A stretch of 64,000 bases of DNA from Terrimonas sp937888905 (GTDB taxonomy: Bacteria > Bacteroidota > Bacteroidia > Chitinophagales > Chitinophagaceae), in assembly GCA_937888905.1 (NCBI GenBank), contig CALATA010000021.1, forward strand, positions 248,001-312,000, given 5' to 3'. The notes under the pieces are model-generated. The model was given only the letters and a program-made list of their open reading frames with translations, did no database searches and was not told where the DNA came from. Of this stretch, positions 50,069 to 57,556 are shown piece by piece (the first letter of the stretch is position 1; every line of letters starts with the position of its first letter). Both the position numbers and the translations under genes were made by a program.

Positions 50069-50737
50069 ATGACTAAAAGCAATCTCTTACTATCCGCCCT
50101 TTTTATAAGTGCTGCAGTACATTCCCAGACTTATGTTACTACGGTACAATATAAAACAATGATGCAGCCTGCCCTTACACTTGAACTGGCCAACAACCAG
50201 GAAGATGTAAAAGCTACCATCCTGCAAAAGTTAAAAGATGCGGGATACAAACCGCAGACAGAAGGACACCTGTTCTGGAAGAACAACACAACAGACGGGT
50301 TTTATGTATTCAACAATACCCAACTTCCTTCCCTGGGCAGTCAGAAGCTGGACATGTATTTCAAGATAACGCAGAAAAACAAAGAAGAAAAAAACAACAG
50401 TTTGATCTACTTATTGATCAGCACAGGTAATGAAAACTTTACGTCACCCGAACAAGACACCGTGCTATGGGACAATGCCCGTATTTTTCTGAGCAGCCTT
50501 ATCGAAAACACCACAGCTTACAGTCTTGAAGAAGACATCAGGAAGCAGGAAGACGTCTTAGCGGCTTCACAAAAAAAGTTGTCGAATTTTCAGAAAGATG
50601 AGAAAGACATGGACGGCAAAATGAAAAAAATGCAGGAGGATCTCCGGACTAACAAAGACAACCAGACCAACCAGCAGCTTGAGGTGGAAAACCAACGACA
50701 GGCACTGGAGGCCTTGAAGCTAAAAAGAAAGGCATAG
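50069..50737 (+). CDS. Secreted protein with C-terminal coiled coil
   Basis: 222 residues. Signal peptide (LLLSALFISAAVHSQ). The mature domain (20-150) is alpha/beta: MMQPALTLELANNQED, ATILQKLKDAGYKPQTEGHLFWK, YLLISTGNENF. A highly charged coiled coil follows (about 155-222; EEDIRKQEDVLAASQKKLSN and onward to the Lys-rich end). No domain recognised. Starts 23 bp after the previous gene, probable operon. Confidence 0.68.
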   Translation: MTKSNLLLSALFISAAVHSQTYVTTVQYKTMMQPALTLELANNQEDVKATILQKLKDAGYKPQTEGHLFWKNNTTDGFYVFNNTQLPSLGSQKLDMYFKITQKNKEEKNNSLIYLLISTGNENFTSPEQDTVLWDNARIFLSSLIENTTAYSLEEDIRKQEDVLAASQKKLSNFQKDEKDMDGKMKKMQEDLRTNKDNQTNQQLEVENQRQALEALKLKRKA

Positions 50738-50834
50738 TGATCCAGAGAGTCTGAGCAACAAGTTCCGTCCTGCAGATGTGGGAATTATATAACAAATCTG
50801 TTAAATCGTGTAATAACCGCAGAAAGCCCGATGC

Positions 50835-50908
50835 TACCTTTACACTGGTTTTTCATAGGATATTGGACTTAATACAGGGCTGGATTTTTATCCTGGCCCT
50901 TTTTATTT
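50835..50908 (+). ncRNA. Candidate short transcript ending in a terminator
   Basis: A -7-like word TACCTTTA at 50835-50842 is followed, after about 32 nt, by a hairpin GGGCTGGA/TCCTGGCCC (one T-T mismatch, 50876-50900) and a TTTTTATTTT tract. If the box is active the RNA would be about 60 nt. Alternatively the hairpin simply terminates the upstream operon. Confidence 0.35.
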
Positions 50909-50967
50909 TCCAGACATCCCTGCACGCAACCTATCAGTAACAAATCACTTACTATAAAATACAGTTT

Positions 50968-51330
50968 ATGACCGACAAGCATACAGAAGAACAGGAAAAC
51001 ACCGAACTGGAAAAATCAAAAGCGCATATCATCGTTGAGATAATTGAATACATGGCCAATTCCGTAGTAATAAAAACGATCATCAAAAAATCGACCGGTA
51101 ATATCAGCGTTATGTCATTCGACAGCGGAGAAGGATTAACAGAAAAGATCTCCCCTTTTGACACCTTTGCCCAGATCATTGAAGGGAGGGCCGAGATCGT
51201 TATTGATAAAGTATCCCATATGGTAGAATCAGGTCAGGGTATTATTATTCCGGCCCATTCAACCAATCATATCGAGCCCAACGGCCGTTTCAAAATGATC
51301 TCAACTATTATCAAAAGCGGATATGAATAA
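50968..51330 (+). CDS. Cupin-domain protein
   Basis: 120 residues, cytoplasmic. One cupin fold: NISVMSFDSGEGLTEKI, PFDTFAQIIEGRAEIVID, MVESGQGIIIPAHSTNHIEPNG. The first metal motif lacks the usual His pair (the segment reads ISPFDTFA), and the second keeps His in AHSTNHIEP, so metal binding is doubtful. The N-terminus is a polar helix. It may sense or bind a small molecule. The Na+/H+ antiporter gene follows 56 bp later in the same direction. Confidence 0.78.
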   Translation: MTDKHTEEQENTELEKSKAHIIVEIIEYMANSVVIKTIIKKSTGNISVMSFDSGEGLTEKISPFDTFAQIIEGRAEIVIDKVSHMVESGQGIIIPAHSTNHIEPNGRFKMISTIIKSGYE

Positions 51331-51386
51331 CTTCCTTCCGGTTAGTTTCCACGCACCCTTTGAAACTCGCACGGTTAAATTTATCA

Positions 51387-53012
51387 ATGGAAAAATTCAG
51401 TTTCGTCATCTTCATATTAACAGTGCTCATTACACTATCTGCACTGATAGAAAAGATAAGACTGCCGCATCCCGTCTTTTTTGTAACAGCGGGGCTGGCC
51501 ATCGGTTTTATTCCCATACTCCCCGACCTTGTGCTGGACCCGGAAGTGGTGTTCGTCATTTTTCTACCGCCACTGCTCTACGACGCTGCTTTTCATACCT
51601 CGTGGCATGATTTCAAAACCAACATCAGACCCATTTCTGCGTTAGCGGTCAGTCTTGTTTTCTTTACAACGGTCACAGTGGCTGTTACTGCTTATTATTT
51701 TGTTCCTGGTTTCACCTGGCCGCTGGCTTTCCTGTTGGGTGCTATTGTATCGCCTCCGGATGCCGTAGCAGCAGGCGGGATCATCAAAGGCCTGGGTTTA
51801 AATAAACGCATTATTACCATCCTGGAAGGAGAAAGCCTGGTAAACGATGCGTCGGCACTGATTGCCTACCGTTATGCGCTGGCCGCAGTAACCACCGGCA
51901 GTTTTATATTATGGGACGCCAGCCTTCAGTTTTTGCTGGTAACCGGCGGAGGCATTGCCATCGGTATCATCATTGGCTATCTATTGATAGTAGCGCATAA
52001 AAAAATAAAGAATAATGCCACCGTGGAGACATGCCTCACGCTGCTGACACCTTTTTTATCCTATTTAGCAGCGGAAAAGGTTCACACTTCTGGAATTTTA
52101 TCCGTCGTAAGCACAGGCCTTTTTATCTCCTGGCATTCGCATGAAATATTTTCTTACCAGACCAGGATGCGGGCCAGGTCCGTGTGGGATACATTAATGT
52201 TTTTATTGAACGGATTTGTTTTTATCCTTATCGGCATGCAATTACCCGGCATCTTAAAACAACTGGGAAACTATACATTGCCGCAACTGATAGGCTATGG
52301 CCTCATCGTAAGCCTGGCAACTATCCTGGTCCGTATTATATGGGTATTTGCCGGTGCCTATGCGGCCAGATTGTTCAGAAAAAAAAGAACAGAGCCCGAT
52401 CCTGAATCTTCACAACCGGACGACGAAACCACCTGGAAAAGTGTATTGATCATTTCGTGGACCGGCACCAGGGGCATTATCTCCCTGGCCGCTGCGCTCG
52501 CCATACCCCTAACCTTCTACAACGGTACTGCCTTCCCCCAGAGAGCCATGATCCTGTTTCTGTGTTTCGTAGTGATATTTATTACTCTTGTGATACAGGG
52601 ACTTTCATTGCAGCCGCTGGTTCGCCTGCTTGGTGTAAAACCGGCAAACAACAAAGACCGGGAAACGAGGGAGCTTCAATTATATATCGTCAACAGCACC
52701 CTGCATTTTATAGATGAAGAATGTTCTGCAGCCCCAGCCACACTGTTTAAGGACGCATTAAAAAAAAGATACGAACACCTTGCCCGGCAATTGACCGAAG
52801 AAATACAAACCCAGACAGAAAAGGAAAGCAGGCAAAAGGATTTTCCTTCGACAGCACTCACTTCCGTAGAACAGACCCGGATAGAAATTGGCAAATTTCA
52901 GCGTCAGCTGCTGCTTAAATTGCACAAGGAAGGACATTTCACCAGTGCCGCAATAAAGCAGGTGGAGAGAAACATGGATATTGATGAACTGCAGTCGGCG
53001 ACTAAGTTATAA
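51387..53012 (+). CDS. CPA1-family Na+/H+ antiporter
   Basis: 541 residues from ATG 51387; a TTG nine codons upstream is possible. Twelve or so helices: FVIFILTVLITLSALIEKI, FFVTAGLAIGFIPILPDL, then PPLLYDAAFHTSW, GAIVSPPDAVAAGGI (ion-site Asp), EGESLVNDASALIAYRYAL (second conserved Asp) and ISWTGTRGIISLAAALAIP. These are the NhaP/NHE signatures. A hydrophilic cytoplasmic tail of about 110 residues (LQLYIVNSTLHFIDEECS and onward) may be regulatory. Intergenic repeats follow its stop. Confidence 0.93.
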   Translation: MEKFSFVIFILTVLITLSALIEKIRLPHPVFFVTAGLAIGFIPILPDLVLDPEVVFVIFLPPLLYDAAFHTSWHDFKTNIRPISALAVSLVFFTTVTVAVTAYYFVPGFTWPLAFLLGAIVSPPDAVAAGGIIKGLGLNKRIITILEGESLVNDASALIAYRYALAAVTTGSFILWDASLQFLLVTGGGIAIGIIIGYLLIVAHKKIKNNATVETCLTLLTPFLSYLAAEKVHTSGILSVVSTGLFISWHSHEIFSYQTRMRARSVWDTLMFLLNGFVFILIGMQLPGILKQLGNYTLPQLIGYGLIVSLATILVRIIWVFAGAYAARLFRKKRTEPDPESSQPDDETTWKSVLIISWTGTRGIISLAAALAIPLTFYNGTAFPQRAMILFLCFVVIFITLVIQGLSLQPLVRLLGVKPANNKDRETRELQLYIVNSTLHFIDEECSAAPATLFKDALKKRYEHLARQLTEEIQTQTEKESRQKDFPSTALTSVEQTRIEIGKFQRQLLLKLHKEGHFTSAAIKQVERNMDIDELQSATKL

Positions 53013-53040
53013 GTTAAACAGCCGTTGTAAGTATTAAGTC
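53003..53040. repeat. AAGTTATAAG dispersed repeat block
   Basis: Starts within the last codons of the antiporter gene and continues as AAACAGCCGTTGTAAGTATT, the inverse of the CTTACAACGGCTGTT seen elsewhere. Confidence 0.7.
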
Positions 53041-53140
53041 ACCTTATTGATGTTGCCACCATAACTGTTCGGATTATTTATGCCCGAGAGTCGCTTTTCA
53101 TTTTTAAACGTAATGACGGCGTGAGGTATAAGTTAGCGCC

Positions 53141-53313
53141 CTTGTTGGTCTCCCGACCAACAAGCAAGCGTCAGGTAGCTTTGATGGGTTAAGGTCAACT
53201 TCGCACATAACTCAACGATGACCAGGCCCGTTGGTCTGGAGACCAACGGTGGCGTGATGTCGGAACGACAAGTTTAAAATCTTCCGAACAGTTGTGGTGT
53301 TGACACCAACAAC
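53141..53313. repeat. Cluster of three GTTGGTCT palindromic hairpins
   Basis: CTTGTTGGTC/GACCAACAAG (53141-53164, 10-bp stem, TCCC loop), CCGTTGGTCT/AGACCAACGG (53228-53249, 10-bp stem, GG loop) and GTTGTGGTGT/ACACCAACAAC (53291-53313, imperfect). Arms share the core GTTGGT/ACCAAC while flanks differ but keep pairing, as in REP-like elements. They fill most of the 409-bp gap 53013-53421. Confidence 0.82.
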
Positions 53314-53421
53314 GGCAGAGAGCTCATCCACGATTCACGATTGACGAATTGCTTCATTTTTCACATTTCGCTAGGCGGTAAAGGCATATTATTTGCCCTC
53401 TTACCACTAAATTTTCGCCGG

Positions 53422-54378
53422 ATGAATTGGATCGATTTGCTGTTGGTGGCTGTATTTCTTGTCGCTGTATGGGCAGGCTGGCACCGGGGATTTATTCTCG
53501 GCACCCTGGACCTGGTTGTGTGGGTGGGAAGTTTTCTGGTTGCCTACCTCGGATATCCGCACACTTCATCCTGGTTTGAGGATTGGTTTCCCCGTTTGGG
53601 GGCATGGCTGTTGCCGGCTGCATTTCTTTCCACGCTGGTAATCGTGCGTGTATTGCTGGGCGTCATTGCTCATAGAGTAGTACGCCTGATCCCGCATTCT
53701 ACCATGAATACCGGCGTTAATAAATTACTGGGTATTCTGCCTGGCGCGGTCAACGGATGGATCTGCACGGTGGTGCTTTCCGCCCTCCTGCTCGCCTTAC
53801 CACTGAAAGACGGCGTTACGCAGGAAACACGCGACAGCAAACTGGCGGTTACACTAGGCATGCAATCCGAATGGGCCAACAAAAAACTGGCCCCCGTATT
53901 CGACCAGGCTGTGCGTCAGACAATGAACGGATTAACGGTGCAACCTTCTTCCCACAAAACCATCGAGCTTCATTTCACCTACAATACCCCGAAAACACGT
54001 CCCTTCCTGGAAGCCAAAATGCTGGAGATGATGAATGAAGAACGGGCGAAAGAAGGACTCAAACCGCTGCAGGCCGATCCGGAAATGGCTGCCGTGGCCC
54101 GGGCCCATTCAAAAGATATGTTTGCCAGGGGCTATTTTGCCCATAATAATCCCGATGGCCAGGATCCTTTCGACAGGATGGAGGCGGCGAAGGTAAAATT
54201 CCGCACAGCCGGGGAAAATCTTGCACTTGCACAAACACTCGAAATTGCCCACACTAACCTCATGAATTCTCCCGGCCACCGCGCCAATATCATGAATCCG
54301 GCCTTTGGCCGCGTAGGCATAGGCGTGCTCGACGGCGGATTTTATGGCCTGATGATCAGCCAGGAATTCCGCGACTAA
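53422..54378 (+). CDS. CvpA-CAP fusion protein
   Basis: 318 residues from ATG 53422; the longer frame would add 27 codons of atypical sequence. Residues 1-150 are the CvpA-type four-helix membrane part (WIDLLLVAVFLVAVWAGWHRG, VVWVGSFLVAYLGY, FLSTLVIVRVLLGVIAHRVV, LLGILPGAVNGWICTVVLSA). Residues about 195-318 form a CAP/SCP domain: MMNEERAKEGLKPLQADPEM, HS 229-230, AGENLA 263-268, SPGHRANIM 283-291 and VGIGVLDGGFYGLMISQEF. The CAP domain would lie in the periplasm. Possible role in envelope stress; the fusion is inferred to position a CAP effector at the membrane. Confidence 0.88.
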   Translation: MNWIDLLLVAVFLVAVWAGWHRGFILGTLDLVVWVGSFLVAYLGYPHTSSWFEDWFPRLGAWLLPAAFLSTLVIVRVLLGVIAHRVVRLIPHSTMNTGVNKLLGILPGAVNGWICTVVLSALLLALPLKDGVTQETRDSKLAVTLGMQSEWANKKLAPVFDQAVRQTMNGLTVQPSSHKTIELHFTYNTPKTRPFLEAKMLEMMNEERAKEGLKPLQADPEMAAVARAHSKDMFARGYFAHNNPDGQDPFDRMEAAKVKFRTAGENLALAQTLEIAHTNLMNSPGHRANIMNPAFGRVGIGVLDGGFYGLMISQEFRD

Positions 54379-54423
54379 CGGGAACGGCATAGTTTTTCTC
54401 CTCATTCCTGTAAAAAAGGCTTT

Positions 54424-55215
54424 ATGAAATGGGATTGGGAAAAATTTTATGACCGCGCTTACAACTGGGTATTGACCACCGGACCGCGGCTGATCATGGC
54501 CGTAGCACTTTTACTCATAGGACTCTGGCTGATCCGTGTATTTATCGGATGGATGCGCAAGGGTCTGGAACGCAGAAATTTCAACCCCTCGCTGAGGTAT
54601 TTCCTCCTCAACCTTACGGCCATTTCATTACAGATTCTCCTCATCCTGATGGCTACACAGATCGTCGGGATTCAACTTACCTTCCTCACCGCTATTATAG
54701 CCGGCTTCAGTGTTGCCGCTGGTCTTGCCTTGTCCGGCACACTGCAGAATTTCGTAAGCGGCATTTTAATCCTCATGTTGAAACCTTACCGCGTGGGCGA
54801 CAACATCAGTACACAGGGACAGGAAGGTAAAGTAACGGCCATACAAATGTTTTATACAACCGTACTCACCTACGACAACAAAACCATCACTATACCCAAC
54901 GGACAACTGTCCAACAACGTAGTCGTAAATCTTAGCAAAGAAGGCAACCGGCGTATTGACATCGATCTCAAATTCAGTTATGGCATTGATGAAAATGAAA
55001 TAAAAAAAGTAATAGAGAAAACCCTGCAGGATTCAAAGGACATTCTCTCCCAACCTAAAGTCCGTATTGGCATTACACTTCTTGAGGCAGATAAATACAC
55101 ACTCAGCGTAAATGCATGGACATCAGCACATGGTTTCATCGATTCAAAAATAGCCTTGCAGGAAAAAATATTGAAAGACCTGCGGGAAGCTGGCATTAAG
55201 TTGCCCGGCATGTGA
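54424..55215 (+). CDS. mscS: Small-conductance mechanosensitive channel MscS
   Basis: 263 residues, heptameric channel opening under membrane tension. Three helices: 17-41 (GPRLIMAVALLLIGLWLIRVF), 57-82 and the pore-lining TM3 with VAAGLALSGTLQNFVSGILIL (Ala/Gly packing and the QNF bend). The beta domain follows: PYRVGDNISTQGQEGKVTAIQMFYTTV and NGQLSNNVVVNLS, then the C-terminal alpha/beta domain ending LPGM. Starts 45 bp after the CvpA-CAP gene, same operon likely; both would act on envelope tension or structure. Confidence 0.94.
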   Translation: MKWDWEKFYDRAYNWVLTTGPRLIMAVALLLIGLWLIRVFIGWMRKGLERRNFNPSLRYFLLNLTAISLQILLILMATQIVGIQLTFLTAIIAGFSVAAGLALSGTLQNFVSGILILMLKPYRVGDNISTQGQEGKVTAIQMFYTTVLTYDNKTITIPNGQLSNNVVVNLSKEGNRRIDIDLKFSYGIDENEIKKVIEKTLQDSKDILSQPKVRIGITLLEADKYTLSVNAWTSAHGFIDSKIALQEKILKDLREAGIKLPGM

Positions 55216-55262
55216 TTTTTATGGTACAATAGTTGGTTTTTTTAATTTAAACACCAAACGTT

Positions 55263-55427
55263 ATGAAAGTACAATCCATACTCTTTCTCTTTTTATTTAC
55301 ACTCGTATTCCTGAGTAGCTGCGGCGTAGTAGAAACTGTTTTCAAAGCAGGCATGTGGTGGGCATTTTTCCTTGTAGCGCTTGCCATCGTGCTTATACTC
55401 TGGATTGTCGGGCGCGCAAAAAAATAA
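55263..55427 (+). CDS. 54-residue lipoprotein-like membrane peptide
   Basis: A short frame from ATG 55263 to TAA 55427 encodes 54 residues: signal-like MKVQSILFLFLFTLVFLSSC with a lipobox-like LSSCG (Cys20), then a second hydrophobic helix (about 31-49, MWWAFFLVALAIVLILWIVG) and a basic end RAKK. A lipobox together with a downstream membrane helix is unusual. Similar tiny proteins are common in Bacteroidota and have been mislabelled; no function is known. The FMN reductase gene starts 3 bp later. Confidence 0.7.
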   Translation: MKVQSILFLFLFTLVFLSSCGVVETVFKAGMWWAFFLVALAIVLILWIVGRAKK

Positions 55428-55430
55428 AAG

Positions 55431-55985
55431 ATGAAAAAAATGAAACTAGCCGGAATTTCGGGCAGTCTCCGCCGCGATTCATTCAATACACATTTATTGA
55501 AAAATGTTGCGGACCTGCTGCCGGAAAATGTATCGATGGATATTTTATCTATTGATCTTCCACTCTACAATGCAGACCTCGATATTCCCGAGGCAAAAGA
55601 ACGTCCCGCCGCCGTGCAACAATTCAGAGACGGGCTTGCAGCAGCGGACGGACTGATCATCGTTTCACCCGAATACAATTTTTCTATCCCGGGGCTCCTC
55701 AAGAATGCGATCGACTGGGCTTCACGTGGCAAAGATTCTCCCATGCTCAGAAAGCCTGTTGCACTAATGGGTGCTACGCAGGGATTGTGGGGCACCGCCA
55801 AAATGCAAGTGGCATTTTTTCCCGTATTCCAGTTCATGGATATGAAGGTTGTTCAACAGCCGGAAGTGCTGGTGGCAAAGGCCCAGGAAAAATTTGATAA
55901 AAATGGTAAATTGACCGATGAAACGTCGGTCAAGCTAATCAGGCAGAAGATTGAGGCTTTGCTGAACTTAGTTGCAACCCGATAA
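55431..55985 (+). CDS. NAD(P)H-dependent FMN reductase / quinone reductase
   Basis: 184-residue flavodoxin-fold enzyme of the ChrR/YieF/azoreductase group that reduces quinones, chromate or azo dyes with FMN. Motifs: AGISGSLRRDSFNT (FMN phosphate loop), LPLYNADLDIPE, IIVSPEYNFSIPGLLKNAIDW (FMN ring contact) and PVALMGATQGLWG. It starts 3 bp after the tiny lipoprotein gene. Cytoplasmic. The acidic protein gene follows. Confidence 0.9.
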   Translation: MKKMKLAGISGSLRRDSFNTHLLKNVADLLPENVSMDILSIDLPLYNADLDIPEAKERPAAVQQFRDGLAAADGLIIVSPEYNFSIPGLLKNAIDWASRGKDSPMLRKPVALMGATQGLWGTAKMQVAFFPVFQFMDMKVVQQPEVLVAKAQEKFDKNGKLTDETSVKLIRQKIEALLNLVATR

Positions 55986-56067
55986 ATGTCCCCCTGGAGG
56001 GCCTCAGAGACCTCATTATATTGACCATTCACGATTCACGTTTGACCATTCACTTAAAAAAACCGAT

Positions 56068-56373
56068 ATGAAAAAGAACCAGAATCCCGATAAAAACTCA
56101 ACCGTCACCAAAGAAGAAAAAGAATTACTGGATGATGCTGCCAACTCCACCGGTTCTGAAGACGATCAGCAACTGAGAAAAGCCCGCCTCGACGAAACGG
56201 ACGAAGACGGCGAGCAACTGAACGAAGACTCCGAAGATCTTACGGGCGACGACCTCGATGTACCTGAAGATGACGACGATCAGGAAAGAGGAACGGAGGA
56301 CGATAGTGATGAGGAAAACAGTTCCTACAGCCTGAGCGACGACAAAGAAGACGACATCAATACCCGGCAGTAA
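56068..56373 (+). CDS. Small highly acidic, disordered protein
   Basis: 101 residues from ATG 56068, chosen over an upstream in-frame start that lies in junk-like repeat sequence. No ordered domain: an N-terminal polar part (NPDKNSTVTKEEKELLDDA) then runs of Asp and Glu (DDLDVPEDDDDQERGTEDD). No signal or helix. Likely a soluble acidic tail-type protein, such as a histone-like mimic, nucleic-acid competitor or stress protein; not assignable. A terminator follows. Confidence 0.65.
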   Translation: MKKNQNPDKNSTVTKEEKELLDDAANSTGSEDDQQLRKARLDETDEDGEQLNEDSEDLTGDDLDVPEDDDDQERGTEDDSDEENSSYSLSDDKEDDINTRQ

Positions 56374-56394
56374 ACCGCTCCAAAAAATTAACCG

Positions 56395-56420
56395 GCCCCC
56401 GAACTATCGGGGGCTAATTT
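56395..56420 (+). terminator. Rho-independent terminator
   Basis: GCCCCCGA and TCGGGGGC pair around ACTA, followed by TAATTTTG. Ends the operon of the acidic protein. Confidence 0.75.
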
Positions 56421-56456
56421 TGTTGTACCTTTTTTATCAGATAAATCAACTGAGAA

Positions 56457-57509
56457 ATGACTCCCACTAACGCCTATGCAGCACCAGCCGCCGGAGCGGC
56501 TCTTGCTCCCTTCCAGTTCAACCGCCGCAATACCGGCCCGAATGACGTTAAAATCGAAATCCTTTACTGTGGCGTTTGCCACTCAGATATCCACCAGGTA
56601 AAAGACGAATGGGGCGGCTCCATTTTCCCCATGGTGCCCGGCCACGAGATCGTAGGCCGCATCATCGAAACCGGCAGCAATGTTACCAATTTCAAAGTCG
56701 GCGACCTCGCAGGCATCGGCTGCTTCGTAGACTCCTGCCGTACTTGTCCCAGTTGCGCCGCAGGGGAAGAACAATATTGCGACGAAGGCATGACCGGCAC
56801 TTATAACAGCTACGAACGTGACGGCCGCACCCCCACTTACGGCGGTTATTCCACGCACATCGTAGTGGATGAAAAATATACGCTCCATATTTCCGATAAA
56901 TTACCACTCGAAGCGGTAGCTCCTTTGCTCTGTGCAGGCATCACCACCTACTCACCGCTGCGCCACTGGAAAGTGGGCAAAGGTTCTAAAGTAGCCATCG
57001 TGGGTCTTGGTGGCCTTGGACACATGGGCGTAAAATTCGCCGCCTCCTTCGGCGCAGAAGTAACAGTAATCAGTACGTCTGCCGGTAAAGAAGATGACGC
57101 ACGCAAACTCGGCGCTCACCACTTCGCCGTAAGTAAAGACAGCGCACAAATGCGCAAACTCCGCGGCGAGTTTGACTTCATCCTCGATACTGTTTCTGCA
57201 GAACACAATTACAACGATTACCTGCAATTACTGAAACTGAACGGAACAATGGTAGTAGTCGGTATTCCGGAGCATCCTTCTACCGTAAATGCCTTCAACG
57301 TTATCGGCAAACGCCGGTCACTCGCAGGCTCCATGATCGGCGGCATCCGCGAGACACAGGAGATGCTGATTTATTGCGCAGAACACGGCATTACCTCCGA
57401 TATCGAGCTCATTAACATTGACCAGATTAACGAAGCGTACGAACGCATGCTGAAAAACGACGTGCGCTACCGTTTCGTAATAGATATTGCTTCACTCAAC
57501 AAAGCCTGA
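56457..57509 (+). CDS. NAD(P)-dependent zinc alcohol dehydrogenase, CAD/YahK-like
   Basis: 350-residue medium-chain dehydrogenase acting on aldehydes and alcohols. Catalytic zinc ligands: Cys in GVCHSDIH (about 40), His in GHEIVG (about 62) and Cys in LLCAG (about 162). Structural zinc Cys cluster: CRTCPSCAAGEEQYC (about 95-110). Rossmann NADP site VGLGGLGHMGVK (about 181-192). The substrate is not defined by sequence; CAD-type members reduce cinnamyl and other aldehydes. It starts 47 bp ahead of the AKR gene, likely co-expressed. Confidence 0.92.
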   Translation: MTPTNAYAAPAAGAALAPFQFNRRNTGPNDVKIEILYCGVCHSDIHQVKDEWGGSIFPMVPGHEIVGRIIETGSNVTNFKVGDLAGIGCFVDSCRTCPSCAAGEEQYCDEGMTGTYNSYERDGRTPTYGGYSTHIVVDEKYTLHISDKLPLEAVAPLLCAGITTYSPLRHWKVGKGSKVAIVGLGGLGHMGVKFAASFGAEVTVISTSAGKEDDARKLGAHHFAVSKDSAQMRKLRGEFDFILDTVSAEHNYNDYLQLLKLNGTMVVVGIPEHPSTVNAFNVIGKRRSLAGSMIGGIRETQEMLIYCAEHGITSDIELINIDQINEAYERMLKNDVRYRFVIDIASLNKA

Positions 57510-57556
57510 GGGCATTGAGCTTCTGACGATTGCCGGCCTTTTTAAAATAATCAATT

